From Gordonia alkaliphila (GTDB lineage Bacteria; Actinomycetota; Actinomycetes; Mycobacteriales; Mycobacteriaceae): a stretch of 64,000 bases of DNA. Positions 1-8,980 of this stretch are shown here, one piece after another (the first letter of the stretch is position 1; each line of letters starts with the position of its first letter). The position numbers and the translations under genes are program-made. Location: NCBI RefSeq assembly GCF_023017165.1, contig NZ_JALKBW010000001.1, positions 992,001 to 1,056,000 on the forward strand, written 5' to 3'. The notes under the pieces were generated by a model. It saw only the letters and a program-made list of their open reading frames with translations. It ran no database searches and was not told the DNA's origin.

Positions 1-22
1 ACTCGAGAGATCTGTGGAGAGG

Positions 23-466
23 TCAGGCCTTGGCGCGACGTTCGGATTCGGCGGTGAGGCCCTTCTTCGCGGTGTCGGCGGCAGCCTTCTGCCCCTTCTT
101 CACCAGCAGTCCGGGAAGCTTGATCTTGAGGTCGATCGACAGATCGAAACGCACGTGGCAGGAGTCCGGCCCGGTGGCGGTGATCTTGTAGCTGCCGCTC
201 TGCATGGCCAGCTGCGAGCTGTCGATCAGCTCCCACGCGCACAGGTCGTCGGCCCAGGTGTAGGCCAGTTCCTGGGTGTCGTTGATGCCGATCATGCCGA
301 CCGAGACCTTGACCCGATCCGGGGTGCCGTCCTCGTGGGTGCTGAGCACCTCGGCCGACTTGTGCGCACTGGACCAGTCCGGGAGCGAGGGAATGTCCTT
401 GAGGACGTCGAGCACCACCGAAGCGGGTGCCTTGATATCGAATTCATTGGAAACAGAGACAGCCAT
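23..466 (-). CDS. SRPBCC (polyketide cyclase/START-like) family protein
   Basis: A 147-residue protein with the SRPBCC helix-grip pattern: an N-terminal beta strand followed by a helix in which the motif APASVVLDVLKDIPSLPDW is typical of Polyketide_cyc2 proteins, then alternating strands and a basic C-terminal helix rich in Lys and Ala. Members bind hydrophobic ligands; no substrate can be read from the sequence. It is the last gene of a minus-strand run after the phosphatase gene (26-bp gap) and the ABC exporter, so probably co-transcribed. There is no signal peptide, so it is cytoplasmic. The family call is firm and the function unknown. Confidence 0.85.
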   Translation of the reverse strand: MAVSVSNEFDIKAPASVVLDVLKDIPSLPDWSSAHKSAEVLSTHEDGTPDRVKVSVGMIGINDTQELAYTWADDLCAWELIDSSQLAMQSGSYKITATGPDSCHVRFDLSIDLKIKLPGLLVKKGQKAAADTAKKGLTAESERRAKA

Positions 467-492
467 GGAAAGAACCTACCCCGCGCTCTGGA

Positions 493-1314
493 TCAGCCGA
501 CCAGGTATCGCTGACGCAACTGCTCCTGCGCCGCCGCGTCGATTCCGAGACCCTTGCTGAAGTAGGTGGCGACGTCGCCGTATTCGCTGTCCAACGACGC
601 GAAAGCCGCGTCGAGATACGACTTCTGCACCCCGAGCACCGGGCGCAGCACCTCCGGGTCGCCGCCGGCCGCGGCAAACTTGTCGAACAGCGGCGCCAGC
701 GACGGCAGCAGGCGATCGTTGGTGGCCAGGTAGTCGGTGTAGACGTCGTCGCGGTCGACGCCCATCAGGCTCAGGAAGCTCGCTGCGGCCCAGCCGGTGC
801 GGTCCTTGCCGGTGGTGCAGTGGAACAGCGCCGGGCCGGAGTCCTCGCCGAGCAGCCCGAGGTAGAAGCGACGGTAGGCGGCGTTCGCGCTGTCCATGGT
901 GAGGAAGTCCCGGTAGGTCTGCGCGATGTAGTCGCCGGCCTTGCCCTCCATCGAGGAGGTGAGCTCACCGAGGAGCGTCGGATCCTCGAGAACCTTGTCG
1001 AGGTTGCCGGGGATGGCCTGGGCGGCGTCGGCCAGCACGTCGAGCGGGACATCGGTGACGCCGGGCAGCGTCGGGTCGGGCAGCGCGGTCCGCTCGGCCG
1101 CCGAGCGCAGGTCGTAGATGGTGCGCAACGCCAGCGGCGCGAGCACGTCAGCGGCCGTCGTGATCACGCTGCGCAGATCGGTGGAGCGGTAGAGCCGCTG
1201 CGTCACCACGGTGCGACCGTCGTGCGCCGACCAGCCGCCGAGGTCGCGGAGATTCGGGAGAGCCGGAATGGGACTGGTCGCGGGCAGCGCGGAAACCTGG
1301 GTCATGGCGTCCAT
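493..1314 (-). CDS. Tyrosine-protein phosphatase, PtpB-like
   Basis: A 273-residue protein carrying the signature HCTTGKDRTG around residue 165, i.e. the C(X)5R P-loop with Cys nucleophile and Arg. The Lys-Asp-Arg spelling is typical of the MptpB/SiwB-type Tyr (and phosphoinositide) phosphatases. The N-terminal stretch 'LPNLRDLGG' is also characteristic of this family. I chose the start at 1314 because its ATG overlaps the stop of the upstream ABC exporter (TAATG), which implies translational coupling; a second Met three codons on is possible, and the much longer open frame upstream is only antisense-like read-through of the exporter gene. Probable role: dephosphorylation of signalling proteins or lipids. 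Confidence 0.88.
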   Translation of the reverse strand: MDAMTQVSALPATSPIPALPNLRDLGGWSAHDGRTVVTQRLYRSTDLRSVITTAADVLAPLALRTIYDLRSAAERTALPDPTLPGVTDVPLDVLADAAQAIPGNLDKVLEDPTLLGELTSSMEGKAGDYIAQTYRDFLTMDSANAAYRRFYLGLLGEDSGPALFHCTTGKDRTGWAAASFLSLMGVDRDDVYTDYLATNDRLLPSLAPLFDKFAAAGGDPEVLRPVLGVQKSYLDAAFASLDSEYGDVATYFSKGLGIDAAAQEQLRQRYLVG

Positions 1315-3218
1315 TATGCCGTGTTCGGTCCCGCCGCCGACGCCGTCGCGAACTGCGTCCGGTACAGCTCCGCGTACCGGCCGTCGGCGGCCAGCAGCGC
1401 CGCATGATCGCCGCGTTCGACGACGCGCCCGCCCTCGAGCACCACGATCTGATCGGCCGCCCGGATAGTGGACAGCCGGTGCGCGATCACCAACGACGTC
1501 CGGCCCACCAGCGCCTCGGACAGCGCTTCGGCGACCGCCGCCTCGGAAGTGGAGTCCAGGTGCGCGGTGGCCTCGTCGAGGATCACGACGGCCGGCTTGG
1601 CCAGCAGCATCCGCGCGATGGTGAGGCGCTGTCGTTCGCCGCCGGAGAGGCGGTACCCGCGCTCCCCGACCACGGTGTCGAGCTGGGCGGGCAGGTCCCG
1701 CACCAGGTCTTCCAGCCGGGCCCGGCGCAGCGCCGCCCACAGGTCGTCGTCGGTGGCCGTCGGATCGGCGAGCACCAGATTGGCCCGCACCGTGTCGTGG
1801 AACAGGTGCCCGTCCTGGGTCACCAGGCCCACCGTGCGATGCACCGATTCGGCGGTCAGATCCCGCACGTCGACGTCGTTGAGCAGGACGGCACCGGAGT
1901 CGACGTCGTACAGGCGGGTGGCCAGCGAGGCGATCGTCGACTTGCCCGCGCCGGAACTGCCGACGAGCGCCACCATGGAACCGGCCGGCACGTCGAGGTC
2001 GACGTCGTGCAGGATGGTCTCGCCGCCGCGGCTGTCGAGCTGGGCCACCTCCTCCAATGAGGCCAGCGAGACCTTGTCGGCGGACGGGTAGGCGAAGGTG
2101 ACGTCGTCGAACCGCACGCTGACGCCGGACCCCGCGTGCGGCACCGCGCCGGCGCCGGGGCGGTCGGCGATGAGCGGTTCCAGGTCGAGCACCTCGAAGA
2201 CGCGCTCGAAACTGACGAGTGCGCTCATCACTTCCACGCGGGCGTTGGCGAGCGCGGTGAGCGGCGCGTACATCCGGGTGAGCAGCAGGGCCAGCGAGAC
2301 CACCGCGCCGGCGGACAGGTGCTGGTGCACGGCCAACCAGCCGCCGAGTCCGTAGACCAGCGCCAACGCCAGGGACGACACCAGGATGAGCGCGGTGAAG
2401 AAGTACGTCTGCAGCATGGCCTGGCGCACGCCGATGTCGCGCACGGCGTCGGCGCGCTCGGCGAACTCGGCCGACTCCGTGTCCGGGCGGCCGAACAGCT
2501 TCACCAGAGTGGCGCCGGGTGCGGAGAAGCGCTCGGTCATCTGCGTCGACATCCGCGCGTTGTAGTCGGCACCCTGCCGCGCGAGGATCGCCACCCGGCG
2601 CCCGATACGGCGGGCCGGCAGCACGAACAGCGGCAGCAGGATCAAGGCCAGGAGCGTGATCTGCCAGCTGAGCACGAACATGACGCCCAGGGTCAGCGCC
2701 AACGTCACCACGTTCGAGACCACGCCGGACAGGGTGTCGCTGAAGGCGCGCTGGGCGCCGATGACGTCGTTGTTGAGTCGGCTCACCAGAGCGCCGGTCC
2801 GGGTGCGGGTGAAGAACGCGACCGGCATGCGCTGCACGTGGTCGAAGACGGCGCGGCGCAGGTCGTAGATCAGGCCCTCACCGAGGTTCGACGAGAACCA
2901 GCGGGTGGCGATCCCCACCACCGCCTCGGCGAGCGCGATCACCGCGATGAGGACGGCCAGCACCACGATCTCGCGGCCTGCGTCCGGGCTGACCGAGTTG
3001 ATCAGGTTCACCACCCGCCCGGCCAGCAGCGGGGTGATCACGGTCAGCACCGCGGTGACGATCGACAGCCCGAGGAACAGCAGGATGCGGCGCCGATGCG
3101 GGCGCGCGAAACCGGCGATCCGGCGCAGTGTGGCCCGTCGTTCGTGTTTTCCCGAGCGCTTCCCCGGGGTCCGCATCGACTTGTGCAGAACCTCCCACGC
3201 GACCGCATCCATGCTCAT
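1314..3218 (-). CDS. ABC exporter, fused permease and ATPase
   Basis: A 634-residue half-transporter. Residues about 45-330 form a six-helix ABC_membrane domain, followed by the nucleotide-binding domain with Walker A (GSSGAGKST, near 417), signature LSGGERQRL (near 528), Walker B with VVILDE (near 548) and the H-loop IAHRLS. All catalytic residues are present, so it should act as a homodimeric (or heterodimeric) exporter in the cytoplasmic membrane. The substrate cannot be predicted. It is the first gene of an operon with the phosphatase and SRPBCC genes, overlapping the former by one base. The start used is the ATG of MSMDAVAWE; the second Met is an alternative. Confidence 0.9.
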   Translation of the reverse strand: MSMDAVAWEVLHKSMRTPGKRSGKHERRATLRRIAGFARPHRRRILLFLGLSIVTAVLTVITPLLAGRVVNLINSVSPDAGREIVVLAVLIAVIALAEAVVGIATRWFSSNLGEGLIYDLRRAVFDHVQRMPVAFFTRTRTGALVSRLNNDVIGAQRAFSDTLSGVVSNVVTLALTLGVMFVLSWQITLLALILLPLFVLPARRIGRRVAILARQGADYNARMSTQMTERFSAPGATLVKLFGRPDTESAEFAERADAVRDIGVRQAMLQTYFFTALILVSSLALALVYGLGGWLAVHQHLSAGAVVSLALLLTRMYAPLTALANARVEVMSALVSFERVFEVLDLEPLIADRPGAGAVPHAGSGVSVRFDDVTFAYPSADKVSLASLEEVAQLDSRGGETILHDVDLDVPAGSMVALVGSSGAGKSTIASLATRLYDVDSGAVLLNDVDVRDLTAESVHRTVGLVTQDGHLFHDTVRANLVLADPTATDDDLWAALRRARLEDLVRDLPAQLDTVVGERGYRLSGGERQRLTIARMLLAKPAVVILDEATAHLDSTSEAAVAEALSEALVGRTSLVIAHRLSTIRAADQIVVLEGGRVVERGDHAALLAADGRYAELYRTQFATASAAGPNTA

Positions 3219-3295
3219 CGGTTCACCCTAGGCTTTCTTCTTTTCGCCGCCGCCGGCGTTGCCATCGTGTTCGGCGTGGTTCTTCGGTGCACGCC

Positions 3296-3329
3296 GAAGG
3301 CCGGCCACCCGTGCGGGTGACCGGCCTTC
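3296..3329 (-). terminator. Hairpin terminator downstream of groEL
   Basis: An inverted repeat made of GAAGGCCGG, one unpaired base and CACCC, a four-base loop, then GGGTG, one base and CCGGCCTTC. It lies 35 bp past the groEL stop and before the ABC exporter start. There is no strong T-tract, as usual in actinobacteria. Confidence 0.75.
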
Positions 3330-3363
3330 GTCAGACTGCGTGGTGCAGCGGGTTCTGATCAGA

Positions 3364-4989
<1,626 letters not shown>

Positions 4990-5092
4990 TCAGTGATCCT
5001 CCGTGTGGGGGGCGACACTTGGTTCTCTGGCCGGACTCGGTGCCCGCGACGGACGACCGGGGTGTCTGTTGGACCGATCTCACCGTCCCGAC

Positions 5093-5119
5093 CTGGCACT
5101 CGCACACCGCGAGTGCCAA
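5093..5119 (-). promoter_or_regulatory. CIRCE operator 1 (HrcA site) of groEL
   Basis: TGGCACTC, nine bases, GAGTGCCA: a perfect 8-bp inverted repeat with the exact N9 spacing of CIRCE (consensus TTAGCACTC-N9-GAGTGCTAA). It is the groEL-proximal of two sites. HrcA represses from such sites, and release follows heat shock. Confidence 0.9.
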
Positions 5120-5127
5120 CCTCGTTT

Positions 5128-5154
5128 TTAGCACTCGACGGGGGCGAGTGCAAG
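5128..5154 (-). promoter_or_regulatory. CIRCE operator 2 (HrcA site) of groEL
   Basis: TTAGCACTC, nine bases, GAGTGCAAG. The left arm is a perfect CIRCE half; the right arm keeps GAGTGC and diverges in the last bases. It sits eight bases beyond the first CIRCE, so the groEL promoter region carries a tandem pair. Confidence 0.87.
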
Positions 5155-5178
5155 GTGCACGACGGCGTGCAGACGGGT

Positions 5179-5217
5179 GCGGCCCCTCTCCTCGGGGGGG
5201 ATGAGGAGAGGGGCCGC
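5179..5217 (-). terminator. Strong hairpin with G-run loop, distal terminator of the ligase operon
   Basis: Perfect 15-bp arms GCGGCCCCTCTCCTC and GAGGAGAGGGGCCGC around a nine-base loop containing seven G. It is the second of two tandem hairpins separating the acyl-CoA ligase operon from the groEL promoter. Confidence 0.75.
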
Positions 5218-5222
5218 GTCGT

Positions 5223-5253
5223 CCCTCTCTCGGGGGGGGAATGTGAGAGAGGG
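5223..5253 (-). terminator. Hairpin with G8 loop, proximal terminator of the ligase operon
   Basis: Perfect 9-bp arms CCCTCTCTC and GAGAGAGGG with a 13-base loop beginning with eight G. It lies 35 bp beyond the ligase stop codon; together with the next hairpin it forms a double terminator. Confidence 0.72.
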
Positions 5254-5287
5254 CCGCGTCGCGCCGCCGTGAGCTGCAGGGGGGGAT

Positions 5288-6949
5288 TCAGCTCACGGCG
5301 TCGCGCAGTTCCCGGCGAAGAATCTTGCCGGTCACCGTCTTGGGCAGCTCGTCGACGATCTCGACCGAGCGCGGGTACTTGTACGCCGCCATCTGTTCCT
5401 TGGCGAACGCGATCAGTTCGTCGGGAGTCAGTGCGGCGCCGGGCTGCAGCGAGACGAAGGCCTTGACCGTCTCGCCGCGGTACTCGTCGGGCACCCCGAC
5501 GACGGCCGCTTCACGCACCGCCGGATGGGTGTAGAGGACGTCCTCCACCTCCCGCGGCCACACCTTGTAGCCGGAGGCGTTGATCATGTCCTTCTTGCGG
5601 TCGACGACGTAGTACCAGCCGTCGGCGTCCATGAAACCGACGTCACCGGTGTGCAGCGCACCGTCGGGGATCGACGACGCCGTGGCCTCCGGCTTGTTCC
5701 AATAGCCGGGCACCACCTGCGGGCCGGCGGTGACGAACTCGCCGACTTCGCCGACCGCCACGTCCTTGCCGTCGGCGCCGACCACGCGGACCACCGTGTT
5801 GAACACCGGCACTCCCACCGACAGCGCACCCGACTCCGGGTCCACCGGCGCCCGCACGCCGCGCGGGACCGCGTGCGAGGGCGAGTTGGTCTCGGTGAGG
5901 CCGTAGATGTTGTGGATGTAGGCGCCGTAGAGCGCCTCCAGCCGGTCGCCCACCGACGGTGCGATGGGTGCGCCGCCGGAGTACAGGACCCGCAGGCTCG
6001 ACAGGTCGTCCTTGGTGGCGCCCGGCGCCGCGGCCAGCGCACTGAACGCGGTGATCGCACCGATGGTGAAGACCGGGCGGTACTCGCGGATGGCGTCGAG
6101 CATCACCGACGGCTCGAAACGATGGGCCAGCACCAGCGGCGACCGGATCAGCATCGCCGCCATGATGTGGCCCACCAGGCCGGTGATGTGGAACAGCGGC
6201 GCGATACCGAGGATGCCCTCGCCGGCCTGCAGCCCGGTCCACTCGCGGTACGTCTGCGCGTTGAAGGCGAAGTTCCCATGGGTGTTCATCGCCCCTTTCG
6301 GGTCGCCGGTGGTGCCGGAGGTGTAGGCCAGGACCGCCAGATCGTCGGGCCCCAGGCCCGGATCGGGCAGGTCGTCGCCGCCGCCGGCGGCGATCAGTTC
6401 CACCAGATCCAGGGTGCCCTCGGTCCGCACCCGCTCGGTGTCGGCGAACAGGCGCGCGTCGGCGCGGTCCTGCATGTCGAGTGCCGAGCAGGTGATCACC
6501 GTGGTGACCTGCGTCTGACCGGAGTCGATCACCGGCTTGCCGATCTGCGCGTACAGATCGTCGAGAGCCAGCAACGCGATGGCTCCGGAGTCCTTCAGCA
6601 GGTACGCGAGCTCGCGTTCCTTGTTCATCGGGTTGATCGCCACGGCGACGCCGCCGAGGCGCCACGCGGCGACCATGCCGATGATGAAGGCCGGGTTGTT
6701 CTGCACGTACAGCGCCAGTCGGTCGCCGCGGCCGAAACCACGTTCGGCCAGCGCCGATGCCAGGGCGCGCGCGGCCCGATCGACGTCGGAGAAGGTCTGC
6801 GAGGTGCCGAAGTACTGCAGGAACTCGGCGTCCGGCGCGGCCGCCACGGCCGCGTCGAAGACCGCCAGACCGGAGTCGAACTCGGGCTCGATGTCGGCGG
6901 GCTGCCCGTCGGGGTACCGCGCCAGCCACGGCCGATCTGCGTAGGTCAC
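5288..6949 (-). CDS. AMP-forming acyl-CoA ligase (FadD-like), copy 1
   Basis: A 553-residue ANL-superfamily enzyme that activates a carboxylic acid with ATP to an acyl-AMP and then the CoA thioester. Visible motifs are the P-loop LAYTSGTTGDPKGAM, the A5-type YGLTETNSP, the hinge-region YYVVDRKKDMI, and the C-terminal Lys motif PKTVTGKILRREL. The start is a GTG (VTYADRPW) that overlaps the stop of the cyclase gene as GTGA, giving tight coupling. It resembles the ligase at 8981-10648 in length and motifs, so the two are paralogues. It is the last gene of the cyclase operon and is followed by two hairpins. Substrate unknown; medium- or long-chain or cyclic acids are possible. Confidence 0.9.
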   Translation of the reverse strand: MTYADRPWLARYPDGQPADIEPEFDSGLAVFDAAVAAAPDAEFLQYFGTSQTFSDVDRAARALASALAERGFGRGDRLALYVQNNPAFIIGMVAAWRLGGVAVAINPMNKERELAYLLKDSGAIALLALDDLYAQIGKPVIDSGQTQVTTVITCSALDMQDRADARLFADTERVRTEGTLDLVELIAAGGGDDLPDPGLGPDDLAVLAYTSGTTGDPKGAMNTHGNFAFNAQTYREWTGLQAGEGILGIAPLFHITGLVGHIMAAMLIRSPLVLAHRFEPSVMLDAIREYRPVFTIGAITAFSALAAAPGATKDDLSSLRVLYSGGAPIAPSVGDRLEALYGAYIHNIYGLTETNSPSHAVPRGVRAPVDPESGALSVGVPVFNTVVRVVGADGKDVAVGEVGEFVTAGPQVVPGYWNKPEATASSIPDGALHTGDVGFMDADGWYYVVDRKKDMINASGYKVWPREVEDVLYTHPAVREAAVVGVPDEYRGETVKAFVSLQPGAALTPDELIAFAKEQMAAYKYPRSVEIVDELPKTVTGKILRRELRDAVS

Positions 6950-7902
6950 TTGATCACGACCGGGTTCACCGGGGAGCCGCTGGCGCCGTGGATCTTGAGC
7001 GGGGCGGCCACGTAGAAGAACTCGTAGACGCCGTCGGCCGCGCAGTCGGCGGCCAGCTTCTCGACGTCGCAGATCTCGGTGAAGGCGACACCGAGGTTGC
7101 GCATCAGGGCGTTGTGCAGCACCAGCGCGGCACCGCTCTCCGGGTCGTAGGTGACCTCGTTGGCGATGGTGTCGGTCACCAGGTTCGGGATCTCCATGTC
7201 GGCGAACCACTGCACCAGCTCGGGCGAGTAGACCAGACCCGGCTCGCCGAAGTCGGCGTAGAAGGCGGCCTCGTCCTGGAAGAAGAGTTCCAGGTGGTTG
7301 GTGCGCAGGATCAGGATGTCGCGCGGACGCAGCTCCACGCCCTGCGCGGCGGCACACGCCTGCAGGTCTTCGTGGTTGAAGGCTTCGCGGGCGCCGAGCG
7401 CCTCGACGCCGCGCCAGCGGGCGAGGTCCAGGAGGACCGCGCGACCGGCCACGCCGCGCTGGGCGATGGGCTCGACGCTGGCCTTGGACAGGCCGCCGAC
7501 GGTGGTGCGGGCGTCGTAGCCGTTCCAGATCTGGCCGTCGTACCAGACGTGGCCGAGGGCGTCGTACTGGGTGGAGCCCTGCAGGAAGGCTTCGAGCTTG
7601 TCGTCGGCGTAGTGCAGGCCGCCCGGGAACTGCGGACCGTCGCCGCCCTCATCCCAGTCGGACTCGTCCCAGACCATCTCCTTGGTGGCCGGCGTGCGAC
7701 CGGGCCACACCGGGTCGCCCTTGGGGTCGCCGATCAGCCGCTGCAGCGTGAACAGTTCGCCGCGCTGGATCAGCGCGGCGCCGCGCAGAACCTGCTCGGC
7801 GGTCAGGTAGTTGAGGCTGCCCACCTCGTCGTCCGGACCCCACTTGCCCCAGTTGGTGGGCGAGTCGGCAAGCAGTTCGGTGAGTTCAGGTACTTCGGTC
7901 AT
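6946..7902 (-). CDS. Cyclase-family (kynurenine formamidase superfamily) protein
   Basis: About 318 residues from the chosen ATG (MTEVPELTELL). The central motif GSTQYDALGHVWYDG matches the HxGTHxDxxxH-type metal site of the cyclase/kynurenine formamidase superfamily, with the first His replaced by Gln-Gly as in the actinobacterial branch, and a later region (LRTNHLELFF) carries a further conserved His. Such enzymes hydrolyse or form amides and lactones on cyclic substrates. An upstream Met would add 27 residues with no family similarity. It is coupled to the ligase downstream by a 4-bp overlap, suggesting that the ligase acts on the product of this enzyme. Confidence 0.82.
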   Translation of the reverse strand: MTEVPELTELLADSPTNWGKWGPDDEVGSLNYLTAEQVLRGAALIQRGELFTLQRLIGDPKGDPVWPGRTPATKEMVWDESDWDEGGDGPQFPGGLHYADDKLEAFLQGSTQYDALGHVWYDGQIWNGYDARTTVGGLSKASVEPIAQRGVAGRAVLLDLARWRGVEALGAREAFNHEDLQACAAAQGVELRPRDILILRTNHLELFFQDEAAFYADFGEPGLVYSPELVQWFADMEIPNLVTDTIANEVTYDPESGAALVLHNALMRNLGVAFTEICDVEKLAADCAADGVYEFFYVAAPLKIHGASGSPVNPVVIK

Positions 7903-7976
7903 GTTCAGGCGCCTTCCGAGTGGAGGTGAGGATCGCAACCGACCGGAACGAACGTTTACTCCAGTCGACGAGATGA

Positions 7977-7999
7977 GAATCACACGCTAATCGTGATTC
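7977..7999 (-). promoter_or_regulatory. Inverted repeat in the cyclase-ligase promoter
   Basis: GAATCAC, nine bases, GTGATTC: a perfect 7-bp inverted repeat 75 bp upstream of the cyclase start. It differs from the palindrome at 8064-8080, so a second regulator may act here. Inference from sequence only. Confidence 0.5.
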
Positions 8000-8063
8000 G
8001 TCAAGCACTACCGGAAAGTTGCCCGACCAGGGCGGATTCCCCGCCGCCGCCGACGAGCAGTAG

Positions 8064-8080
8064 GTTCAGTATTACTGAAC
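8064..8080 (-). promoter_or_regulatory. Palindromic operator A (GTTCAG-N5-CTGAAC)
   Basis: A perfect 17-bp palindrome, GTTCAGTATTACTGAAC, spanning the stop codon of the XRE-TetR regulator and lying 162 bp upstream of the cyclase start. The same half-sites with the same N5 spacing recur at the regulator start codon. Best read as the regulator's binding site for control of the cyclase-ligase operon. Confidence 0.72.
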
Positions 8081-8947
8081 TCGGCTGCCCAGCATGGCCA
8101 GCGCCAGGCCCGCGTACTCGGCGGCGAGCGCGGGCGGATCGGGGAGCTCGCCGCCGTCCAACCGCAGTACGACCGCCCGGCACAGCGACAGCACCGCCTG
8201 CGCCCCGGCCGCCGGATCAGGCGCGCTGAACAGTCCGGCGGCCGCGGCGGCGACGGCCGCGTCGATCATCGCGCGCTCCACATCGGCGCGCAGCGCGACG
8301 ATCCGCGAACGGTCCGGCTCCTGCAGACTGCGCAGTTCGGTCTCGACGATGAACGACAGATCGCGGCGATGCACCTGCGCCAGCACCACCGCGCGCACCA
8401 TGTCGGCGAACGCACCCGCGGGGTCGGCGGCCTGCGCCGCGGCGGCCTCCACGCGCCAGCCGAGATCGCCGAGCTGAACGTCCGCCAATGCCACCAAAAG
8501 GTGCTGCTTACTGCGGTGATAACGGTAGACGCCGGCCACCGAGAGGTCGGCCTCCGCAGCGACCACCCGCATGGTGGCGCCGTGATAGCCGGTCTCGGCG
8601 AAGACCTGCACCGCCGCGGTCAGCACCGGATCCAGGGACAGCTCCTCGAAGACCGCCCACTCGGCGTCGACGGCCGTCGGCGTCGGCACCGCGTCGCCCC
8701 GCACACCGCTCGGCACACCGCTCGGCCCGCTCGGCGCGGGCTGCAGCAGGCTCGCCGGCTCCACGCCGAGAGCGAGGGCCACCTGGTGCAGACGCGCCAC
8801 GGTGAGCCCCACTTTGCCGTTCTCGATCGCGCTCACGGTCCCCGGGCTCACCGCCAACCGCGCCGCGAGCTCGCGCAGGGTGATCCCCCGCCGACCGCGC
8901 AGCGCACGCACCGCCTCGCCGACCGCCTCGTCGACCTGTTCAGCCAT
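8072..8947 (-). CDS. XRE-TetR fusion transcriptional regulator
   Basis: A 291-residue protein with two DNA-binding domains. Residues about 10-65 are an XRE/Cro helix-turn-helix (LRELAARLAVSPGTVSAIENG); residues about 100-150 are a TetR_N helix-turn-helix (TGYHGATMRVVAAEADLSVAGVY is split across its two helices), followed by a helical TetR-type ligand-binding domain with an LD-rich end. The gene lies between ligase 2 and the cyclase-ligase 1 operon, all on the minus strand, and its start codon sits inside a palindrome, which points to autoregulation. The likely effector is an acyl-CoA or other intermediate of the neighbouring pathway. Both domain calls come from motif reading. Confidence 0.85.
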   Translation of the reverse strand: MAEQVDEAVGEAVRALRGRRGITLRELAARLAVSPGTVSAIENGKVGLTVARLHQVALALGVEPASLLQPAPSGPSGVPSGVRGDAVPTPTAVDAEWAVFEELSLDPVLTAAVQVFAETGYHGATMRVVAAEADLSVAGVYRYHRSKQHLLVALADVQLGDLGWRVEAAAAQAADPAGAFADMVRAVVLAQVHRRDLSFIVETELRSLQEPDRSRIVALRADVERAMIDAAVAAAAAGLFSAPDPAAGAQAVLSLCRAVVLRLDGGELPDPPALAAEYAGLALAMLGSRVQ

Positions 8948-8957
8948 ACTGAACAGG
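8935..8957 (-). promoter_or_regulatory. Palindromic operator B over the XRE-TetR start codon
   Basis: CCTGTTCAG, five bases, CTGAACAGG: perfect 9-bp arms. The spacer contains the regulator's ATG. The core GTTCAG-N5-CTGAAC is identical in half-site and spacing to operator A at 8064-8080. A bound regulator would block its own translation initiation region and promoter. Confidence 0.72.
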
Positions 8958-8980
8958 CTACCGGGCGGCCCGCCGCACGG

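Noticed and set aside
493..1740. Extended 415-residue reading of the phosphatase frame
   Set aside because: The first 140 residues are Arg/Gly-rich antisense-like sequence overlapping the ABC exporter; the TAATG overlap at 1314 gives a natural start.
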